From: JACNJF01 sp050288105
Lineage (GTDB): Bacteria > Pseudomonadota > Gammaproteobacteria > GCA-001735895
Length of the DNA: 64,000 nucleotides
Direction of reading: 5' to 3'
Assembly: GCA_050288105.1 (NCBI GenBank)
Contig: JBNKDE010000007.1
Location: 62,001 to 126,000 of the forward strand
A program made the translations under genes and the position numbers. Positions within the stretch are counted from its first letter, which is position 1; every line of letters begins with the position of its first letter. The notes beneath the pieces were generated by a model. The model saw only the letters and a program-made list of their open reading frames with translations. It made no database searches and had not been told where the DNA came from. Shown piece by piece: positions 17,106 through 25,736 of this stretch.

Positions 17106-17222
17106 TCAGGACCGATCCGAGTCGTCGCGATCGAGACAGTGCTCTGACTCGTACCACATGACGTTGATAACACCAAACGCCATAGCTAACATAACGCCCA
17201 GAATCCAGGTGAAATACCACAT
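17106..17222 (-). CDS. cydX: Cytochrome bd oxidase small subunit CydX
   Basis: A 38-aa single-span protein needed for stability of cytochrome bd oxidase. It begins MWYFTWILGVMLAMAFGVIN, matching the conserved CydX pattern (E. coli CydX has 37 aa and the same MWYF-WILG start). It has one transmembrane helix and an acidic, soluble C-terminus (CLDRDDSDRS). The ATG at 17222 has a good GGAG site 8 nt upstream. It follows cydB by 55 bp in the same operon. Confidence 0.92.
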   Translation of the reverse strand: MWYFTWILGVMLAMAFGVINVMWYESEHCLDRDDSDRS

Positions 17223-17277
17223 AATAATTCTCCAGAAAATAAATGGGAGAACCTGTATCAGGTTCCCCCGGTTACAA

Positions 17278-18417
17278 TTAATAAGCCCCAGTGCGATCAC
17301 GCATTTCTTCTACCGACAGACATCCCCACATCTTGTAGTAATTCCAGATCGTATAGCTGATAACGATGGGGAGAAAAATAACCGTGGCATAGAACATCAC
17401 CGTTAGCGTGAGATGGCTGGAAGCTGCATCCCAGATGGTAAAGCTATGATTCGGGTTTGTGCTGGATGGCATGATAAAAGGAAACAACGACACGCCAGCA
17501 GTCATGATGACCCCTGTGATGCCCAGCGAACTACTGAAAAAACCCCAGCCAGGACGATCAGCGCGCGACATGATTATGGTACCTGCCATACCCAAAAATC
17601 CTAAGGCAGGAAATACCAGCGTTAGCGGATAAAGGTAATAGTTGCTCAACCAGGCACCTTCAGCCACCGTTACCGTTTTGGATAAGGGGTTGGGTAGTGC
17701 ATCCAGCGCTGGCTGAGTGATAATCCTGTAGCCGTCTATACCCATAACCAGCCAGATCCCCGCGGCTGCAAAAGCGACAATGGCAATGATACCGGTTACA
17801 GTAATCCATGATTTAATGCGCTCGGGAATCTCTCCACTGGTACGCATCTGTATCCACATGCCACCATGCATGGTGAGCAGAGAGAAACTGACAATACCCG
17901 CGAGCAGAGCAAAAGGATTTAACAGCGCCCAGAATGAACCAGTATAAAAGGGTCGTAGTAATTCATCGAGGTGAAACGGAACCCCCAGGATCAGATTGCC
18001 AAACGCCACGCCAAACACCAGCGAAGGGATCGCTCCACCGGCAAACAAACCCCAGTCCCAGGCCTTGCGCCAACGTGCATCACCCAGTTTGCTACGATAA
18101 TCAAATCCCACTGGGCGGAAGAATAGCGCAAACAGTACCAGCAGCATGGCAAAATAAAAGCCAGAGAAGGCGGCAGCATAAACAGCAGGCCAGGCAGCAA
18201 AGATAGCGCCCCCCGCAGTAATCAACCATACCTGGTTACCGTCCCAGTGCGGCCCTACCGTATTGATCATCACGCGACGCTCATCATCGGTTTTTCCTAC
18301 AAAGGGCAGCAGGTTACCGACTCCCATATCCATACCATCAGTGATTGCGAAACCGATCAGCAGCACGCCGACAAATAACCACCAGATCATTTTTAAAACT
18401 TCATAATCTAAAATCAT
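17278..18417 (-). CDS. cydB: Cytochrome bd ubiquinol oxidase subunit II
   Basis: The 379-aa polytopic subunit of the high-affinity quinol oxidase. The N-terminus MILDYEVLKMIWWLFVGVLL and the block GMDMGVGNLLPFVGKTD are typical, as is GPHWDGNQVWLITAGGA(IF). Nine or so membrane helices are evident. It lies 12 bp after cydA and is followed by cydX. With CydA it oxidises quinol and reduces O2 to water without pumping protons, mainly at low oxygen. Confidence 0.95.
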   Translation of the reverse strand: MILDYEVLKMIWWLFVGVLLIGFAITDGMDMGVGNLLPFVGKTDDERRVMINTVGPHWDGNQVWLITAGGAIFAAWPAVYAAAFSGFYFAMLLVLFALFFRPVGFDYRSKLGDARWRKAWDWGLFAGGAIPSLVFGVAFGNLILGVPFHLDELLRPFYTGSFWALLNPFALLAGIVSFSLLTMHGGMWIQMRTSGEIPERIKSWITVTGIIAIVAFAAAGIWLVMGIDGYRIITQPALDALPNPLSKTVTVAEGAWLSNYYLYPLTLVFPALGFLGMAGTIIMSRADRPGWGFFSSSLGITGVIMTAGVSLFPFIMPSSTNPNHSFTIWDAASSHLTLTVMFYATVIFLPIVISYTIWNYYKMWGCLSVEEMRDRTGAY

Positions 18418-18429
18418 GTCAGTATCTCC

Positions 18430-20013
18430 TCAGGCGTGTGCAGGTTGATTAACGGTATCAGTGCTGGACTGTTCCAGGTGGTAACGCCCCGTCCCTAGAG
18501 AACTGGGCCCCTTGCGTGCAAAGTGAAACATCAGCCACAACTCAATCACCAGCAGGAAGGTATAAAAGGTTACAAAGCCAGCGATACTGATAACCAGATC
18601 CGTTACCGTGAGACTGGAAGTCGCCAGGAAAGTGGGTAGCACCTCACCTATAGCCCAGGGCTGGCGTCCAAATTCAGCAATAAACCAGCCGGTTTCAATA
18701 GCAATCCAGGGCAAGGGAATACTGTACAGAGCGATTCTAAGCAACCAGCGCTTTTGCTCGATTACCCGTTTTGCACAGTAATAAAATGCCAGTGCGAAAA
18801 TAATCAGCATGGCAAAACCTACCGCCACCATAATTCTAAAAGTCCAGAACAGCGGAGCCACATCGGGAATACTACTCTTTGCCGCCAGCGCAATCTGTTC
18901 ATCGCTTGCATCCACTACATTGGGCGTATAAGCCTTGAGCAACAGTCCATAACCCAGGTCGCTTTTATATTTCTCAAAGGTGCTTCTGTTAACTTCGGAA
19001 TCGTCACCGTTGCGTAATTTAATCAGGTATTCATACGCGATCATGCCGCGGCGTATGCGGTTTTCATTCGCCTTCATAATATCTTTCAGACCGGTAACTT
19101 CCTGATCTAATGAACGGGTAGCAATAATCCCCATTACCCAGGGTATCTTGACCGCAGCATGAGTAGTTTCCTGCTCCTGATCGGGAATACCGAACAGGGT
19201 AAATCCGGCAGGTGCTTCATGCGTCTCCCACTCCGATTCAATCGCTGCAAGTTTTACCTTTTGCACATCACCCAGTTCATAACCGGACTCATCACCGAGC
19301 ACAATAACCGAACAGATAGAGGCAAGACCAAAGCCCGCGGCAATAGCAAACGAGCGTGTAGCAAATGCGACATCACGCCCTTTAAGCAGGTAATAAGAGG
19401 AGATACCCAGTACAAACATCGAGCCGGCTACATAACCTGCGCTGACGGTATGAATGAACTTAACCTGAGCTACCGGATTAAATACCACATCGGCAAAACT
19501 GGTCATCTCCATACGCATGGTTTGATAATTGAATTCGGATCCAACCGGATTTTGCATCCAGCCATTCGCAACCAGAATCCATAACGCTGATAAATTAGTA
19601 CCCAAAGCGGTCAGGAATGTAACCAGTAGATGCTGGCGTCTGGATAATCTTTCCCATCCAAGAAAAAACATACCAATGAAAGTCGACTCAAGAAAAAATG
19701 CCATCAGACCTTCAATGGCAAGCGGTGCCCCAAAAACATCTCCAACATAATGTGAGTAATACGACCAGTTGGTACCGAACTCAAACTCCATCGTTAAGCC
19801 GGTAGTCACGCCCAGGGCAAAGTTAATTCCAAATAACTTACCCCAGAATTTAGTCATATCGCGGTAAATTTCCTTACCGGTCATGACATAGACAGACTCC
19901 ATAATCACCAGTATCCAGGTCATCCCTAGAGTCAGTGGAACAAATATAAAATGATAAAGTGCGGTTACCGCAAACTGCCAACGTGACAGCTCAATCATGG
20001 CTGGATCTAACAT
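18430..20013 (-). CDS. cydA: Cytochrome bd ubiquinol oxidase subunit I
   Basis: Haem-bearing subunit, 527 aa from the ATG at 20013. That start has GGGGAG 7 nt upstream; a TTG at 20028 is in frame but overlaps the ribosome site. The N-terminus LSRWQFAVTALYHFIFVPLT gives the b595 ligand His21, FIHTVSAGYVAG carries the b558 histidine, and the GRQPW block is present. The Q-loop (about 250-390) is present with KLAAIESEWET. The operon is cydABX, probably oxygen-regulated: an 18-bp palindrome (20059-20076) lies upstream. Confidence 0.95.
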   Translation of the reverse strand: MLDPAMIELSRWQFAVTALYHFIFVPLTLGMTWILVIMESVYVMTGKEIYRDMTKFWGKLFGINFALGVTTGLTMEFEFGTNWSYYSHYVGDVFGAPLAIEGLMAFFLESTFIGMFFLGWERLSRRQHLLVTFLTALGTNLSALWILVANGWMQNPVGSEFNYQTMRMEMTSFADVVFNPVAQVKFIHTVSAGYVAGSMFVLGISSYYLLKGRDVAFATRSFAIAAGFGLASICSVIVLGDESGYELGDVQKVKLAAIESEWETHEAPAGFTLFGIPDQEQETTHAAVKIPWVMGIIATRSLDQEVTGLKDIMKANENRIRRGMIAYEYLIKLRNGDDSEVNRSTFEKYKSDLGYGLLLKAYTPNVVDASDEQIALAAKSSIPDVAPLFWTFRIMVAVGFAMLIIFALAFYYCAKRVIEQKRWLLRIALYSIPLPWIAIETGWFIAEFGRQPWAIGEVLPTFLATSSLTVTDLVISIAGFVTFYTFLLVIELWLMFHFARKGPSSLGTGRYHLEQSSTDTVNQPAHA

Positions 20014-20058
20014 TTCAAAACTCCCCAATTAAAAAAAACTGTTCACCCTGCACCCTTA

Positions 20059-20076
20059 CTAGATTGACCAATCTAG
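20059..20076. promoter_or_regulatory. Palindromic operator-like site upstream of cydA
   Basis: CTAGATTGACCAATCTAG is a perfect 8-bp inverted repeat with a 2-bp centre, 46 bp upstream of the cydA ATG. A loop of 2 nt is too short for a hairpin, so a protein-binding site is more likely than a terminator. It does not fit the FNR pattern TTGAT-N4-ATCAA. The regulator is unknown. Confidence 0.5.
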
Positions 20077-20124
20077 CTTTTAGAATCAATGCGACCAAGT
20101 GCCGCACAAAAAACGATCATCGCT

Positions 20125-20469
20125 TCATAGATGAACATGAGGCTCCGCCTGAGGTAATGGCAAACCCTGAATCAGGCGGTTTACCGCATAGGAAGGTCGG
20201 GTTTCAGAGGTCGCAATGACTTCAACACCACGCGAATTTAATTTGCGAATAAACCCCTGACCACAGCTGCCAGTGATCAATACATCAAGCTCATCTAAGG
20301 GATGAGGACCTCCATTAAACTCATGCATAGATTTTTCTTTCGGCAAATCAATACGGTTACTTTCATACCATTCGCCCTGTAGCGATTGAGAAAACACCAG
20401 AAAACGTCTGGTCTTGCCCGCATGACCGGTAATGGTTTTGAAATTTTGACTGGTTACTCCAATCTTCAT
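20125..20469 (-). CDS. NifX/NafY-like dinitrogenase cofactor-biosynthesis-domain protein
   Basis: A 114-aa single-domain protein of the NifB/NifX/NafY (Nitro_FeMo-Co) family. It starts MKIGVTSQNFKTITGHAGKTRRFLVF, contains LDVLITGSCGQGFIRKLNSRG and ends His-rich (PHVHL). Family members bind Fe-S or FeMo-co-type cofactors, but many stand-alone copies occur in organisms without nitrogenase. No nif genes are present here. It is 44 bp downstream of the 130-aa gene and 111 bp upstream of cydA, so it may belong to a larger oxygen-responsive transcript. Confidence 0.78.
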   Translation of the reverse strand: MKIGVTSQNFKTITGHAGKTRRFLVFSQSLQGEWYESNRIDLPKEKSMHEFNGGPHPLDELDVLITGSCGQGFIRKLNSRGVEVIATSETRPSYAVNRLIQGLPLPQAEPHVHL

Positions 20470-20513
20470 ACTCTGACTCCTTTAAAAATTTACATCAATA
20501 ATCGAAAAAATAA

Positions 20514-20906
20514 CTAATGCTTTACAATGCTTTTAACCCACGCTTCCATCGTGTCATTAGCCAGCGCCATAGGCGCTTCCATAAACGAAACAATAAATTG
20601 GTCGACGGTTTCAGCAATACCAATTGAGCGAGGTCTTAACGCCAGTATTTCTGCTTTTGGTAATTGAGTGCCAAAGCAAAAAACAATATTCCTCGCATCC
20701 ATGATTGATTCATCAACATGCCCTTCTGCTAAGCCTTTGGTATGACTGTAGTGATCAAATTCACCAATAAATCGGGTGACATCATGATCATCAATCAGGT
20801 GCTTAAAGTAATTGATAAGCTCCTGAGCCGATTTAAAATCGGTTTCTGACTTATTTACTTCCAGTTTAAAAACCGGGAATTTTTCCTGTAATACAATTTG
20901 TTTCAT
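20514..20906 (-). CDS. Conserved protein, family not firmly recognised (possibly DUF6858)
   Basis: Cytoplasmic protein of 130 aa with no signal peptide and no membrane span. It begins KQIVLQEKFPVFKLEVNKSET and contains HLIDDHDVTRFIGEFDHYSHT, NIVFCFGTQLP and RPRSIGIAET. The general look is of a small alpha/beta ligand-binding fold; I think it may be DUF6858 but cannot confirm this. It sits between the SLAC1/TDT transporter (22-bp gap) and the NifX-like gene (44-bp gap), so the three are probably one operon. The histidine cluster GEFDHYSHTKG could bind metal. Confidence 0.6.
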   Translation of the reverse strand: MKQIVLQEKFPVFKLEVNKSETDFKSAQELINYFKHLIDDHDVTRFIGEFDHYSHTKGLAEGHVDESIMDARNIVFCFGTQLPKAEILALRPRSIGIAETVDQFIVSFMEAPMALANDTMEAWVKSIVKH

Positions 20907-20928
20907 GGTCTCTCTCGAGTGTTAGTTT

Positions 20929-21888
20929 TCAGGCTTCCTTAAGGCATATTTCACGTCGTTTAGCTGCCTTAATCGTATTGCCCAGTAGCACGAGCACCAG
21001 GCCGGAAAGAAACATTAGCAACGCAAGCCCAAGGTATCCGTAGAGTAAGTTTCCAGTGACGTGTGACATCACCATACTGGCAATACTCATCGCCGCTAAA
21101 GGGAAGGAATAAGCCCACCAGGACATAAAAAACGGCAGTCCGATAAATCTTGGCCACTGACTGAATAGCAATAATGTCAGGAACAGGCCGAAGTTATAAA
21201 CAACCAGTGCAAAAGTATCCAAAGTGCCGGTTAACTTAAAATATGCCAGAAATCCCACCGCCGGAGGCGCAATTAAAATAAACAATGTAGGTATCAGTTT
21301 TTTTGGCATAGGCTGATGAAAGATGATTCGGTTAAACACAATCACCAGCAAAATAATCCAGAAGAACAGACCAACGCTAAAGAAAAACCAGGAGATATTT
21401 GCATAGCCCAGAGGAACACCAGCCAGAGGAACAACGATATTCCCCACCGCCGGGATAAACCATGCAGGGTTTAGATGATGAATTTCGTAGCGCTCATGAT
21501 GCAACCAGCTGTTGATCACGTGTAAGGAAATAATTAAATGCAGCGCACAACCCAGGGTCCAGAAAACCAGACTGGTCGTGCGTGAGATAGGCACAAAAGC
21601 AATCGCAAACAGCAACAGGCTGATGGATATGGTCGGAACGAAATTTATTTTTATCGGGTTGGACCATTCTTCCGACAAAGACTGTTTAAAATAAACTGCT
21701 TTAAATAGATACATTGCGCTCAAAGCGATAAAAAGAATGAGCGTTAACGCGAGCAAAGTGGTATATATAAGACTGCTGAAATGAAAAATTTCGCTCGCTT
21801 TTTCCCAGCCTATCGTTAATCCAGCCATACCCATTACCATGGCAAAAAACGAAATTGGCATATGCTGTATTCGGTTTTCAGTATTCAT
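20929..21888 (-). CDS. SLAC1/TDT family anion or C4-dicarboxylate transporter
   Basis: Polytopic protein of 319 aa with about ten membrane helices. Hallmarks are PISFFAMVMGMAGLTIGWEKA in helix 1 and HLNPAWFIPAVGNIVVPLAG in the middle, as in the TehA/SLAC1/Mae1 superfamily. Members conduct anions such as nitrate, chloride, sulfite or malate, or confer tellurite resistance; the substrate is not readable. It is the first gene of the operon with the 130-aa and NifX-like genes. It is transcribed away from the FNR-like regulator, and an FNR-type site lies between them. Confidence 0.8.
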   Translation of the reverse strand: MNTENRIQHMPISFFAMVMGMAGLTIGWEKASEIFHFSSLIYTTLLALTLILFIALSAMYLFKAVYFKQSLSEEWSNPIKINFVPTISISLLLFAIAFVPISRTTSLVFWTLGCALHLIISLHVINSWLHHERYEIHHLNPAWFIPAVGNIVVPLAGVPLGYANISWFFFSVGLFFWIILLVIVFNRIIFHQPMPKKLIPTLFILIAPPAVGFLAYFKLTGTLDTFALVVYNFGLFLTLLLFSQWPRFIGLPFFMSWWAYSFPLAAMSIASMVMSHVTGNLLYGYLGLALLMFLSGLVLVLLGNTIKAAKRREICLKEA

Positions 21889-21941
21889 TCGCTCACCTTT
21901 TTTTTGATGAGTCGATAGTATTAAGCCCTACGGCAAGCAGC

Positions 21942-21957
21942 ATTGAAATTTTTCAAT
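21942..21957. promoter_or_regulatory. FNR/CRP-family binding site between the SLAC1-like and FNR-like genes
   Basis: ATTGAAATTTTTCAAT contains TTGA-N6-TCAA, the core geometry of FNR-family sites (TTGAT-N4-ATCAA), with A/T in place of T/A at the fifth position. It lies 54 bp from the transporter start and 44 bp from the regulator start. It could control both genes, including autoregulation. Confidence 0.55.
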
Positions 21958-22000
21958 ACGAATTAAAATTAATGTTACTTTTCAAAAAGAGTTTTATGCC

Positions 22001-22702
22001 GTGAAGTCATATCATATTGAAAATGCATGGAGAGGAGCGCAGCGTTGTAAACACTGTGCAATACGGCATCTGGTATTGTTTGCTGATTTACAACAGGAAG
22101 ATTTTGATCGCATTCATCACCCGATTGATGACTTTGAGTACCCGCCAGGTACGGTGATTTACCGCCAGGGTGAAGAGAACTCTTTCGTATACACCATACG
22201 CTCGGGGCTGGTAAAGCTGGTGCAGCACCTGCCGGACGGAAATCGTAGAATTGTTCGTATACTCAGCCAGGGCGACCTGGCTGGTCTGGAAAGCCTGAGT
22301 GGTCAGCCCTCTGATCACGATGCTGTGACCATGGATCATGCCAGCGTCTGCCGTATTCCGCGCTCTATCATTGAATCCCTAAGACGAGATACGCCTCGTC
22401 TGCACAATACCCTGCTTGAACGTTGGCAAAAAGCCCTGAGCGGTGCCAATAACTGGATTACCCGATTATCTACCGGCAACGCAACCCAACGTGTAGCACG
22501 CCTGCTGTTACTGCTGGATGAAAAGTCGGACGACGAGAGTTTTTTTCTACCCACGCGTGAGGATATGGGTGCCATGCTGGGTATCACCACCGAAAGCGCC
22601 AGCAAAGCAACTGCAGAATTTCGTCGTAAGGGCTGGCTAAAACCGCTACAGAATAATCGCGCGTGGATTGATACCGATGCTTTATCACAGGAATATGATT
22701 AG
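22001..22702 (+). CDS. FNR-like Crp/Fnr family transcriptional regulator
   Basis: A 233-aa regulator. Residues 14-28 (QRCKHCAIRHLVLFA) align with the E. coli FNR cluster region. Cys16, Cys19 and Cys117 (ASVCRIP) match FNR Cys20, Cys23 and Cys122, but the residue matching Cys29 is Val25. The cNMP-type sensor fold covers about 25-140. The C-terminal helix-turn-helix (REDMGAMLGITTESASKATA) keeps the Glu and Ser that read TTGAT half-sites, with Lys for Arg. The start is GTG; nearby ATGs are out of frame. It is divergent from the transporter operon and likely controls it. Confidence 0.82.
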   Translation: MKSYHIENAWRGAQRCKHCAIRHLVLFADLQQEDFDRIHHPIDDFEYPPGTVIYRQGEENSFVYTIRSGLVKLVQHLPDGNRRIVRILSQGDLAGLESLSGQPSDHDAVTMDHASVCRIPRSIIESLRRDTPRLHNTLLERWQKALSGANNWITRLSTGNATQRVARLLLLLDEKSDDESFFLPTREDMGAMLGITTESASKATAEFRRKGWLKPLQNNRAWIDTDALSQEYD

Positions 22703-22824
22703 CGCGCACTACAACTCAGTAGCAGCTGAATATTCCAATATTGACCTCAAATTGCTGGTTGCCTTGAGCACCCGTATTACCGGCTTGTTCCCATCCGGAT
22801 CAACGTTGCCAGGCTAGCGTATTT

Positions 22825-24087
22825 TCACCATTGATAGGTATAGCTGTATTTAATTACCCAGGTTTTTAACGTGGGATACAAATCCTGCGCCTGTTGCAGT
22901 CCTACGGCATCTGAGGGGTGGCTGTCCCCCTGCTGAGTGTAATATTCCAGCGCCAGGCTTTGCTTACCCTCATGCGCATAGGTTTTACCCAGTTCAATGC
23001 CTATTGTGCGGGCGTCAAAATCTGCCAGGCGTAAATCGGCACTGGCATACTGAGGCAGGGCTTGAGAATTCCTCAGACTGTGCGCATAGAATTCAGCCTC
23101 ATGCTGGCTGTAAAGACGTAACGAAGGACGCAGGTAATATCGCCCCGCCATACTGAAACGATAGGCTAGCTCTAGCGTATCTGAGGTCACTTCCCAGCTG
23201 TCCTCATATCGCCGATAACCCAGATCGAGAACGTCACTATCAAAATTCCTGCGATACGCCAGATAGACACTTTGCATGGATCGTGTATCGGGACGATTTT
23301 CAAAAACATAGCCCAGAGTGCGGCCCAGTGTCGCGCTGTTCTCATCATCAATCACGCTTAACAGTTTGTAAGGATCATTCAAATACCCCCTGAAATGCGA
23401 GCTTGTCAATCGTATCTGAGCCAGCGAGTGACGATCGATTATCTGATTGATACCGATAGAAAATTCTTCCCCGATTTTAGAGTCAGCCGCTACGCCACGC
23501 GGTTGAGGTGATCCGGCAGGCTGCATACTGGCCATAGGAATCGGGATATTGCCGACAGGATGAACGCGGTTATATTCGAGGTTGATGGCAGTAATCAAGG
23601 TGGTGTTTTTTTTGTTGAAATCCCAGGCCAGACTACCCCCCGCTGCGAAAGCAAGGTAATCAAACTCCATCGAAATCAATCCGTTATAGCTCGCGCTTAT
23701 ATCCTGAGATAACGGGGTTTCACGTTCGAAATGGAGATCCAGCCGGGTATCCATGTGGGTGTCATCGGCAGGTAACTCATTGGCGTTTACCGAGTAACTG
23801 CCTGCCCCTGAAGACATGGTAAAGGTTTGTGGGATATCGGTGCTACTGGCGCCATTCGGTGTTGCCCCGGTGATCACATCAATTTCAGCACCCAGTGTGA
23901 GATTGCCACCATCGCTGGTATTGCGGGAGGCCTTTGCAACAAACTCCAGACCGGTATTGCGAGCCTGCTCGTTAAAATTCATCACCCCAAGCTCGACCAG
24001 CCAGGGTTCAGTCTCGCCTGAAGCTGTAGTGGAAAGCCCCAACAGGCTACAACAGGCCAGCGATAGTGGTTGTACGATTGATTTCAT
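22825..24087 (-). CDS. DUF3570 family outer-membrane-like protein
   Basis: A 420-aa exported protein with a signal peptide (residues 1-24, ending TTASG). The body has many alternating amphipathic strands and ends in an aromatic residue (SYTYQW), as outer-membrane beta-barrels do. It matches DUF3570, a family found next to DUF4266 lipoproteins. In many genomes the pair is joined by ApbE-like and thioredoxin genes of a putative envelope electron-transfer system. Those partners are missing here. The start is 3 bp after the DUF4266 stop. Confidence 0.75.
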   Translation of the reverse strand: MKSIVQPLSLACCSLLGLSTTASGETEPWLVELGVMNFNEQARNTGLEFVAKASRNTSDGGNLTLGAEIDVITGATPNGASSTDIPQTFTMSSGAGSYSVNANELPADDTHMDTRLDLHFERETPLSQDISASYNGLISMEFDYLAFAAGGSLAWDFNKKNTTLITAINLEYNRVHPVGNIPIPMASMQPAGSPQPRGVAADSKIGEEFSIGINQIIDRHSLAQIRLTSSHFRGYLNDPYKLLSVIDDENSATLGRTLGYVFENRPDTRSMQSVYLAYRRNFDSDVLDLGYRRYEDSWEVTSDTLELAYRFSMAGRYYLRPSLRLYSQHEAEFYAHSLRNSQALPQYASADLRLADFDARTIGIELGKTYAHEGKQSLALEYYTQQGDSHPSDAVGLQQAQDLYPTLKTWVIKYSYTYQW

Positions 24088-24090
24088 TGA

Positions 24091-24321
24091 TCAGTTACAG
24101 CCACAACCCCCACCCGCAAAGCTGCTGCCGCCACTGGAAGCTTCCTTGCTGAAGTAGAAATGACTGCCGAACTGCTGCATTAGATCACCATTACCGAACT
24201 GCATTTCGGGACGCGATAAAACATCACGCTGCCAGGGCTCGACGCCCAGCGAACTACAGCCCGCGATAAATAACAGTAAGATGGGTAACAGCCAATAGCA
24301 CTTTGTTCTACCTGACATCAT
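24091..24321 (-). CDS. DUF4266 small lipoprotein
   Basis: A 76-aa lipoprotein with lipobox FIAGC (Cys22). The conserved core is GVEPWQRDVLSRPEMQF and the glycine/cysteine-rich tail (SSFAGGGCGCN) is characteristic of DUF4266. The tail cysteines suggest cofactor or metal attachment, or disulfide chemistry, at the outer membrane. It precedes the DUF3570 gene by 3 bp, so both are made together. The start may be the first or second ATG (24321 or 24318). Confidence 0.8.
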   Translation of the reverse strand: MMSGRTKCYWLLPILLLFIAGCSSLGVEPWQRDVLSRPEMQFGNGDLMQQFGSHFYFSKEASSGGSSFAGGGCGCN

Positions 24322-24404
24322 TTCTGAATGGCGACCCCGTAATAGCGCCGCTGCGATACCCGATCAATTAATTCAGAATAGCTTAACGTCTGGCGCGCTA
24401 TAAA

Positions 24405-25664
24405 TTAAGCGAAATAGTCGATACTACCATCAGCAACATGCATACTTACCTGCTGCATCACCCCATCCACCAGTCCTGTTGAATCAGAGGAGTGGAAAGG
24501 ATCGGTATTCACCGAGCCTTCGGCAGTTGCCTGTTGCTGTGAGGATGAATCACGATGTGACACATTCACATCCACCGAGCTATATCCGGCATCCTGGAGA
24601 ATCTCGCGTAACCTCAAGCTCGAATTTTCGACCAGGTCGCGGGTCTGTGCATGCTGGGTATGGATCACAACCTGTGCAGTGTCATCTTTAATATGAATCT
24701 GGATATCCAGCTTACCTAAATGGGGCGGATCAATGCGAATCTCGGCGCTATTCAGTTTCTGGTTAATCAGAAAAGAAACACGCTCGCCTAATGCATCGCC
24801 CCACTGCTGGTTATTGGCAGAATTTGAAACCGATATTGCCTGAAGATGGGGTGGTAGCACCTGCTGTGCTGCTGCATTGGTTGTGCTCGCTGCCCCCTGC
24901 ACAGGACTGTTCAGCGGTTGTGACGCGGTAACCGACGTATCCACAGGCTTGTTGCTAACAGCTTCAGCAGCGCCAATCTGTTGTCTGACATTGGCAAATT
25001 CATGCGGGGTTTTCGCACGCGTATCTCGTGATTGATCCTCAGCGGTATTCAGCTTTTTGTTATCGGCATCTAATGCTTCAGCGCTTGCATCTACCACCTT
25101 GTCAGTAAGCGATACGCGGTCATCCTGGGTAGCCAGCTGTGTGGGTTTAATTGCGCTGGTGGTTAAAGTTTGCCGCTCAGGTGGCAAAGCTTCTCCTTTT
25201 AACTGTTGGGCCGGCACTACAGGTGCCACCACGATAGCTTCCCTGCCATCTTCGGGCTGTGTCAGCTCAGCCTGTAGCAAAATCACATCTTCTTCGTCCT
25301 GCTTATCTTCGCTGATCACCAGCTCCAGAGGCTGATCGGTGTCTGACTGCTCACTAAAATGGGACTTTAAAAATTGCATCCACTGGCCAGGCAATGTACC
25401 CTCAGAACTCGCCCCAGGGACACCATCCAGGCCACCGAGCATTGAAATAAGTTGTTGATTATCAATAACCTGGCCATCAACATCAGAAACCACCTGGATC
25501 ATATTCTGGTTTAACATGCTGAAAAAATCCTTTTCGGAAAGTTGAATCTGCTCCCCGTCCATAGTCGCAATCTGAATATTCATAGACCCACCTGATGATG
25601 CCTCTGCGGGCATATCACTAAATAGTATCGCCGACTGAATTGATGTGTTTGAAATTGTCATCAT
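24405..25664 (-). CDS. fliK: Flagellar hook-length control protein FliK
   Basis: Secreted molecular ruler that sets hook length and switches export specificity, 419 aa. The long N-terminal and middle parts are low-complexity, rich in Gln, Ala, Thr and Asp. The C-terminal FliK domain (about 285-390) has LGERVSFLINQKLNSAEIRI, DPPHLGKLDIQI and ASLRLREIL-like segments. The gene is separated from fliEFGHIJ by a plus-strand HD-domain gene and has its own sigma-54-type promoter at 25721-25736. Confidence 0.88.
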   Translation of the reverse strand: MMTISNTSIQSAILFSDMPAEASSGGSMNIQIATMDGEQIQLSEKDFFSMLNQNMIQVVSDVDGQVIDNQQLISMLGGLDGVPGASSEGTLPGQWMQFLKSHFSEQSDTDQPLELVISEDKQDEEDVILLQAELTQPEDGREAIVVAPVVPAQQLKGEALPPERQTLTTSAIKPTQLATQDDRVSLTDKVVDASAEALDADNKKLNTAEDQSRDTRAKTPHEFANVRQQIGAAEAVSNKPVDTSVTASQPLNSPVQGAASTTNAAAQQVLPPHLQAISVSNSANNQQWGDALGERVSFLINQKLNSAEIRIDPPHLGKLDIQIHIKDDTAQVVIHTQHAQTRDLVENSSLRLREILQDAGYSSVDVNVSHRDSSSQQQATAEGSVNTDPFHSSDSTGLVDGVMQQVSMHVADGSIDYFA

Positions 25665-25720
25665 ATAACCCTGAGTTTCTATGTACTGGTCAATTATTGG
25701 AGCTGTCTACCAGGGTACTA

Positions 25721-25736
25721 TGCAGCTTGTGTGCCA
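25721..25736 (-). promoter_or_regulatory. Sigma-54 (-24/-12) promoter of fliK
   Basis: On the minus strand TGGCACACAAGCTGCA has a perfect -24 TGGCAC, a 5-bp spacer and CTGCA for the -12 TTGCA. The predicted start is about 45 nt upstream of the fliK ATG. Sigma-54 control is usual for polar flagellar genes. The rest of the 300-bp gap to the HD gene shows nothing firm. Confidence 0.68.

Noticed and set aside
20014..20028. TTG start for cydA
   Set aside because: It overlaps the GGGGAG ribosome site; the ATG at 20013 has correct spacing and matches the CydA N-terminus.
20125..20469. Evidence for nitrogen fixation
   Set aside because: NifX-like domains are common outside nitrogenase clusters and no other nif gene is present.
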